DNA from: Gymnorhina tibicen
Taxonomy: Eukaryota; Chordata; Aves; Passeriformes; Artamidae
Length of the DNA stretch: 64,000 nt
Assembly (NCBI GenBank): GCA_013399875.1
Contig: VXAZ01002385.1
Span: 141,291 to 205,290, forward strand
Reading direction: 5' to 3'
Every line of letters starts with the position of its first letter. Position 1 is the stretch's first letter. A program made the position numbers and the translations under genes. This document shows, piece by piece, positions 59,375 to 64,000 of the stretch. The notes under the pieces were generated by a model. The model was not told where the DNA came from. It worked only from the letters and a program-made list of their open reading frames with translations, and made no database searches.

Positions 59375-59929
59375 CCCCAGTGCAGCCGACGCTGCCTCGC
59401 TGTCTCCCCGTGGACCTCACTGCGATTAAATCATCTTCCAACAACAGCGGAGAGGCAGGGACAAAGCAGTCAGGAATTTCTGGATAGGAAATAGATGGGA
59501 AGAGGAGGGGAAAGGATTAAATGGGGGTGGCATATGGAGTGTGGGGGACATGACCACTTTACTGCTCTGTCCTCTCCTGCAGCCCCGGGGGGAGGAACCC
59601 CCAGGGCCGGGGTCCCCACTCCCACGGGCTCCTGTCCCCATGGTGGTGGCACCCCTCTCCCCGAGGTCTGTGCAAGCTCAGCTGAGCCGAGCTGAGCCCA
59701 GAAGGAGCTGGCACCACTTGAATCCAAAGGCATTTTCTCCAAACACAGCGGGGACCACGGGGAAAGGAACATCTCTGAGAATTCCCTGCCAGGCACACGG
59801 ACGCTCTGCAGGCTGTAACCACCCCAAGTGAACTCAAACCCCTTCTCCCGTGGTTTAGCTCAGAATTATGCAAGAGGATTGCACTGAACTCATTTAGCTC
59901 CTGCAGTGGTTTGTCTGCAGCAGGGATGA

Positions 59930-59971
59930 ACCAAGGACCAGGGCCAGGACCAGGACCAGGGCCAGGGCCAC
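59930..59971 (+). repeat. (CCAGGA/CCAGGG)n short tandem repeat
   Basis: Six-base units CCAGGG and CCAGGA, about six copies. Confidence 0.85.
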
Positions 59972-60564
59972 TCGTGGTGGCAGCAGAGCTCCCGAGCAGG
60001 AGGAGCCCATCGCTGCAGGACCACGGCTGTCCCCAGCTGTCACTGGGATAACTGGGGAGGAAACACTGAGAGAAACCATCCCCCAGCCTCCAGCCATGAG
60101 CGCCCATCGGCTCAGGCCTCTGGAGAAGGGATGCATGAGGCTGTCTATAAATGTGACTCTGCCAAGATGCTTCAGATGTCTGCAGCAGAGCATAAAGTAA
60201 GAGTTGTCAGCTTGAAAAATACATTAGACCTTAAAAAGGCCTCTGGTAAAAAGAAAGGGAAAAAAAAGTGGGCAGAGAGGAGGGAGAAAAAAAGGTTTAT
60301 TTTCCAGTTTTGGCCAGACCACAGTTTGCAGTAAATATTCTTTTCAGATAAATAAATTGCTGTTGTTGTTTCCAGACAAATACAACAAATAAAGCTCCCT
60401 TGTTTAAAGCCTAGATCTGAATTACTTTGTAGGGAAATGAAAACATTTCCTCTGGGGACTCAGCATTCTCCTCCCCTAAATGCTGCAGCAGACATGGGGA
60501 GGAGAAATCTCCCAGAAGCAGCTCAGGAGCTCTGCCCTGCACACCCCCGGGGGTGCCACCTGTG

Positions 60565-60648
60565 TCCCTCATGTCCCTCGTGTCCCTCTTGTCCCTCGTG
60601 TCCCACATGTCCCTCATGTCCCTCGTGTCCCTCGTGTCCCTTGTGTCC
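60565..60648 (+). repeat. 9-bp tandem repeat (TGTCCCTCR)
   Basis: About nine copies of TGTCCCTCG/TGTCCCTCA and variants such as TGTCCCACA and TGTCCCTTG. Confidence 0.85.
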
Positions 60649-61488
60649 TGCCCCGCGCCCACCCCCGGAGCCAGTGGGAAGTTTCCTCCCTCCCTGGCAA
60701 TCCCAGGCAGTGATTTCTGTGATTTCCCCTGCTCAGACTGGTTCCAGAGCTGTTCTGTGGGAGCCCAGAGGTGTCAGAATTCCTTCTCCAAACCCGGGTT
60801 TGGATTCACTGTGAATTATTTATGGTGCTCTGCGACCTCTGCCTGCTAACCCTGGGTAATCAAAGACCCCTTAAGCCAACAGGATCCCTACCTGCAGCTC
60901 CCCACGGAGATCTGTGTTTATCCTACCGAATCAATGGATTCTCTGGCTGTTCTCCAGCAGTTTGTGCCTTCTTTTCTCTCCCTCACATTTGGGTCTGTTT
61001 CTTATTTATTTAATTTCATGTTGTGGGAATGCAGAACTGTGCCACAGTGGGTGAGGCCGCTGGCCTGGGTGGTCCCAGGCTTGGCCCAGCTGGTGCCTGA
61101 GTCAGCCAAGCTGTTGCAGTAAGGATCATTTGGAAGGGGTATAAAGTGAGGGCCAAACCCTGCAGTCCTTGTTCCATAAAACACCCCCAGGATGCCCCAG
61201 TGCCTCTGGCACAGCAGCTGTCTCCAGACACAGCTCCCTCTGTTCCTCGGGGCGGGCAGACGCTGTCGGTGAGGGACAGACTCCCCCTCGCAGCCAGAGC
61301 CCACCCTGGAGAGGGGCAAATCAACGAAACAGGAAAATCCGGGCTGGGAAATGGCACGAGGGGGACGAGGACCCCTCTGGCTGATGCCCCCAGGCACTGA
61401 GGGGTTTAACCCAGCACAGCTGCAGAACCTGTGGGATGATGCTGCACCGCTACGGCCGGGAGGGACCTGCACATCACAGGACCCTGGG

Positions 61489-61565
61489 CTGGTTTGGGTG
61501 GAAGGGACCTTAAAGCCCACCCAGTGCCGCCCCTGCCATGGGGACACCTCCCACTGTCCCAGGGA
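61489..61565 (-). mobile_element. CR1-like LINE fragment
   Basis: + strand shows GGAAGGGACCTTAAAGCCCA then CCACTGTCCCAGG, the reverse of a CR1 tail. Confidence 0.7.
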
Positions 61566-64000
61566 CAAAATTATTGAACACTTTCCCTGGTGTTTTTTTG
61601 CTTCTGAAGGCTGAGGGTGTCCCAGGTACCCTCGGGTCACCCATTGCCACAGTCAGGAATTAAAACTGCATTTCTCTGCCTTATCTGGGTCAACACTAAT
61701 TTCCTCAGCCTCCCAAAAAGCATCTTATGAGATTCTCCTACAGCTGCAAAGGAGAGAACAAGGCTTTGCTGCCATGTCTGGAGGAGGAGTTGTTGTCACG
61801 GGAGTGTCTCAGAGCACTCAGGACACAAGTCACAGCTCTGCCAACAGCTCCCTCTTTCACCCTTGACAGGTTATTTGCCTCCACATCCTTCTTTAATGAA
61901 AAAACAAACTTATTTTATTTTATTTTTGCTGGGTTATCTCAGGCTGGGGGAGCAGCCTGGACCAAGACACCCCGATCCCTCCCCAGCCGGGGACGGGCAG
62001 AGGCAGACAAGTGACGATGACTTCAGAATTTGACCTTCTGAGCTGGGCTGCTTGAAAAAACAAACAAGAAGCTGTCTGATGCTGCTGCAGTTATTTCAAT
62101 ACATTTTCAGCAACTGGAACCCTCTCCAGTTTCCACGGCAGGCTGTGGGACAGGCGGCTGGGATCACTTTTACTTTCAGCATCGCACACCTCGCTCATCC
62201 TACCCCAAAAAAGTTAACAACTGTCAAGTTCGCACCAAAACAGAAGCTCCCCGGTTCTGTCCCGTGGGATCAGCTCTGGCAGTCCGTGGAATGCTGCCCC
62301 TGCAGCCCAGGCTGGCTCCCTTGCCTGCCCTGCCTTAGACACAGCTAAAAATACCCCCCATTCATTCCCAGGGTGTTTTTCCACATCTGCTGTTGCTGTG
62401 GTTACCGGAGCCCTTCGGAGCAGGGAGGGTGAGGCCCCGCACGTGGGGAGGGCATTTCCAGGTGTTTCATCCTTGCATGAAATTTAAGGTGTTTAGGGGC
62501 TCACAAGTGCCCGCACCTTAAACAAAACCTGGGAATCGATCCCAGCCTCCTCCCCAGGCCCTTCAGTCGGGAGCAGCTGCAATGTACAGAAATTTTCATT
62601 CTGTCTGAACCCAGGCACTGCAGAGCCCAAAAATCTCACTTTCCCAGAGGGCTTTTCCCACCTTTTCTTTCAAACAGCTCCAGGTTTGTCCCCCCAGGTC
62701 ACAGCCACGGCAAGAGGGGATATTCCATGGAATGCTGACAGGCAGGCAGAGCTTGCCAAGGCCAGAGGTGCTCACATTTCACATGTCACCAGGAACAGAC
62801 TGAAGGAATGCAGACATTCCCTATTCCTGCCCGGCTTTTCCTTTCCCAGAGACTTTCCACTGAGTAAGGAACACCTTGAGAAAGGATCCCGACACCCCTG
62901 CTCCCTGGTGAGCCCACGCTGACCACAGGGTCTCACAGGCAGCAGGGGAGAAGCTCAAAGCATCTTCTGGATGCAGCTGAAGGCTCGCACAGCCGGAGGG
63001 GATGCCAGGGAGGATTTGAGACGGGAGTGGAAAGTGGAATTCAGAAATCCCCGGCTTTCCTGCGAGCAGGAGTTACCTCATTGCTAAGTTCGGTTTTCCA
63101 CTCCCTGTGGTATTTTTGCACGCTATGGTTTCTCCATCCCTGTTAATTCCTCCAGCTCTGGAAAAGGCCCCACGGTTTAATGTCTGCGAAGAGCCACAGA
63201 ATTCCCTGCTCAGGCTGCAGCTCTGGCCACATCCAAGCCAGGATGTCCCCTGGGTGCAGGGGACACGTCCTTCACCACCAGGGACACCTCACCTTGGGGG
63301 ACAACTGCACCGACCTTGTGGCATAAGAAAACATTTTTCCTCGTGCTCTGCACCTTTCCAAGATATTTTTCCTTCCCACATTACCAGGAAGGACCCTTCA
63401 AAGCATTTAAGTATTAAAAAATACTTAAATAATCTAAAAGTTCTGGCAATGTGCTACAGACTTTCAGCCACTGTCTGCATCCAGGATGATTTATTTTATA
63501 GCTCGTGTTATTTTTACAAGTAATTTTATAGCTGTTTCTGAAAAAAAAGATGCCTTGCACTCTCCACCAGCACCACGGCAGAGAGGAGGCTGTGTCTGAG
63601 TCCCCCTGGCGTTCCCATCAGCCCCACACAAACCCTTACCTGTGACTCAGATGGGGCTTTCTCTGCCAAATTTAGGGAGAAAAAAGCAACTTCTTTCCCT
63701 GCCGAGCGAGGAGCTCCTCAGCTTTGGAGGAACAAGCAGGATTCACCCGCAGGGAGAGCCCTGGGAGCAGCCCCCAGACACAGCCAGGGCCGGGGGCCGC
63801 TCCCCGAGCCCGCCCGGGCTCCCCGTGCTGGAGCTGTGTCCGGCACAGCCTCTGCCCGCGGGGACCGAGCCCGGCACGGAGCAGCCCCGGCACAAAGAAC
63901 AGAAATCCCTGCCAGGAGTCCCCGTTTGGCTCCTTGCAGCTGCCCCAGCCCCATCCCGCTCCGCCCCAGCCCCCTGCCCCACGGAGGAGCTGCTCCCGAG

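Larger units (their letters stand above)
55791..64000. other. Intergenic sequence downstream of GFPT1, no gene supported
   Basis: This stretch is GC-rich, so stops are rare and many meaningless open frames arise. No splice-bounded conserved exon, RNA gene or recognisable protein was found. ANTXR1, the next gene in mammals and convergent with GFPT1 (recalled), is not visible. Another AATAAA with a 3'-end-like context lies at 58363. Confidence 0.5.

Noticed and set aside
63672..63982. Minus-strand open frames in GC-rich sequence at the window end, possible ANTXR1 3' exon
   Set aside because: No recognisable ANTXR1 C-terminal sequence or splice acceptor; they are composition-driven frames.

Overview
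The window looks like eukaryotic nuclear DNA from a bird, most likely a passerine. The evidence is three vertebrate genes with GT-AG introns in the order AAK1 – NFU1 – GFPT1, all on the + strand; several short CR1-like LINE tails; avian-type endogenous retrovirus (ERV) remnants; and GC-rich promoter islands with many minisatellites, typical of a bird microchromosome. The AAK1–NFU1–GFPT1 order matches, from memory, the vertebrate order seen on human 2p13. No operons, CRISPR arrays, tRNA or rRNA genes were recognised.

Layout. Bases 2-484 are the last coding part of AAK1, followed by its 3' UTR. From about 1.5 to 9.2 kb the sequence is dominated by retroviral debris on the minus strand: an LTR, a broken integrase region, other LTR-like sequence and an assembly gap. 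Inside this debris sits an open, intron-less copy of the C-terminal part of SNIP1 (FHA domain). A second, partial SNIP1 copy that keeps a splice donor lies on a small contig bounded by gaps. Bases 12082-19447 hold NFU1 exons 2-8 (mitochondrial Fe-S carrier; exon 1 not found). A GC-rich island with an N gap at 21.1-22.5 kb is the probable GFPT1 promoter, and exon 1 (seven coding bases) is probably inside the gap. Bases 22.5-32.9 kb are GFPT1 intron 1, which contains an assembly-generated false duplication of about 1.9 kb and two minisatellites. GFPT1 exons 2-19 lie between 32938 and 51506 and rebuild the standard 681-residue enzyme exactly when seven bases are allowed for exon 1. The 3' UTR probably reaches a poly(A) signal at 55761. 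The last 8 kb hold repeats but no gene I can support.

The three genes act separately: AAK1 in clathrin/AP2 endocytosis, NFU1 in mitochondrial [4Fe-4S] delivery, and GFPT1 at the entry to the hexosamine pathway. The most unusual object is the SNIP1-derived ORF. It keeps the 3' tail of one SNIP1 intron, has lost the next intron, has no poly(A) tail, and abuts retroviral integrase sequence on the same strand. This is the structure expected if an endogenous retrovirus had captured a host gene.

Caution on assembly: single-n joins at 5769, 15238, 27248, 27849 and 31901 are flanked by repeated sequence and look like unmerged contig overlaps.
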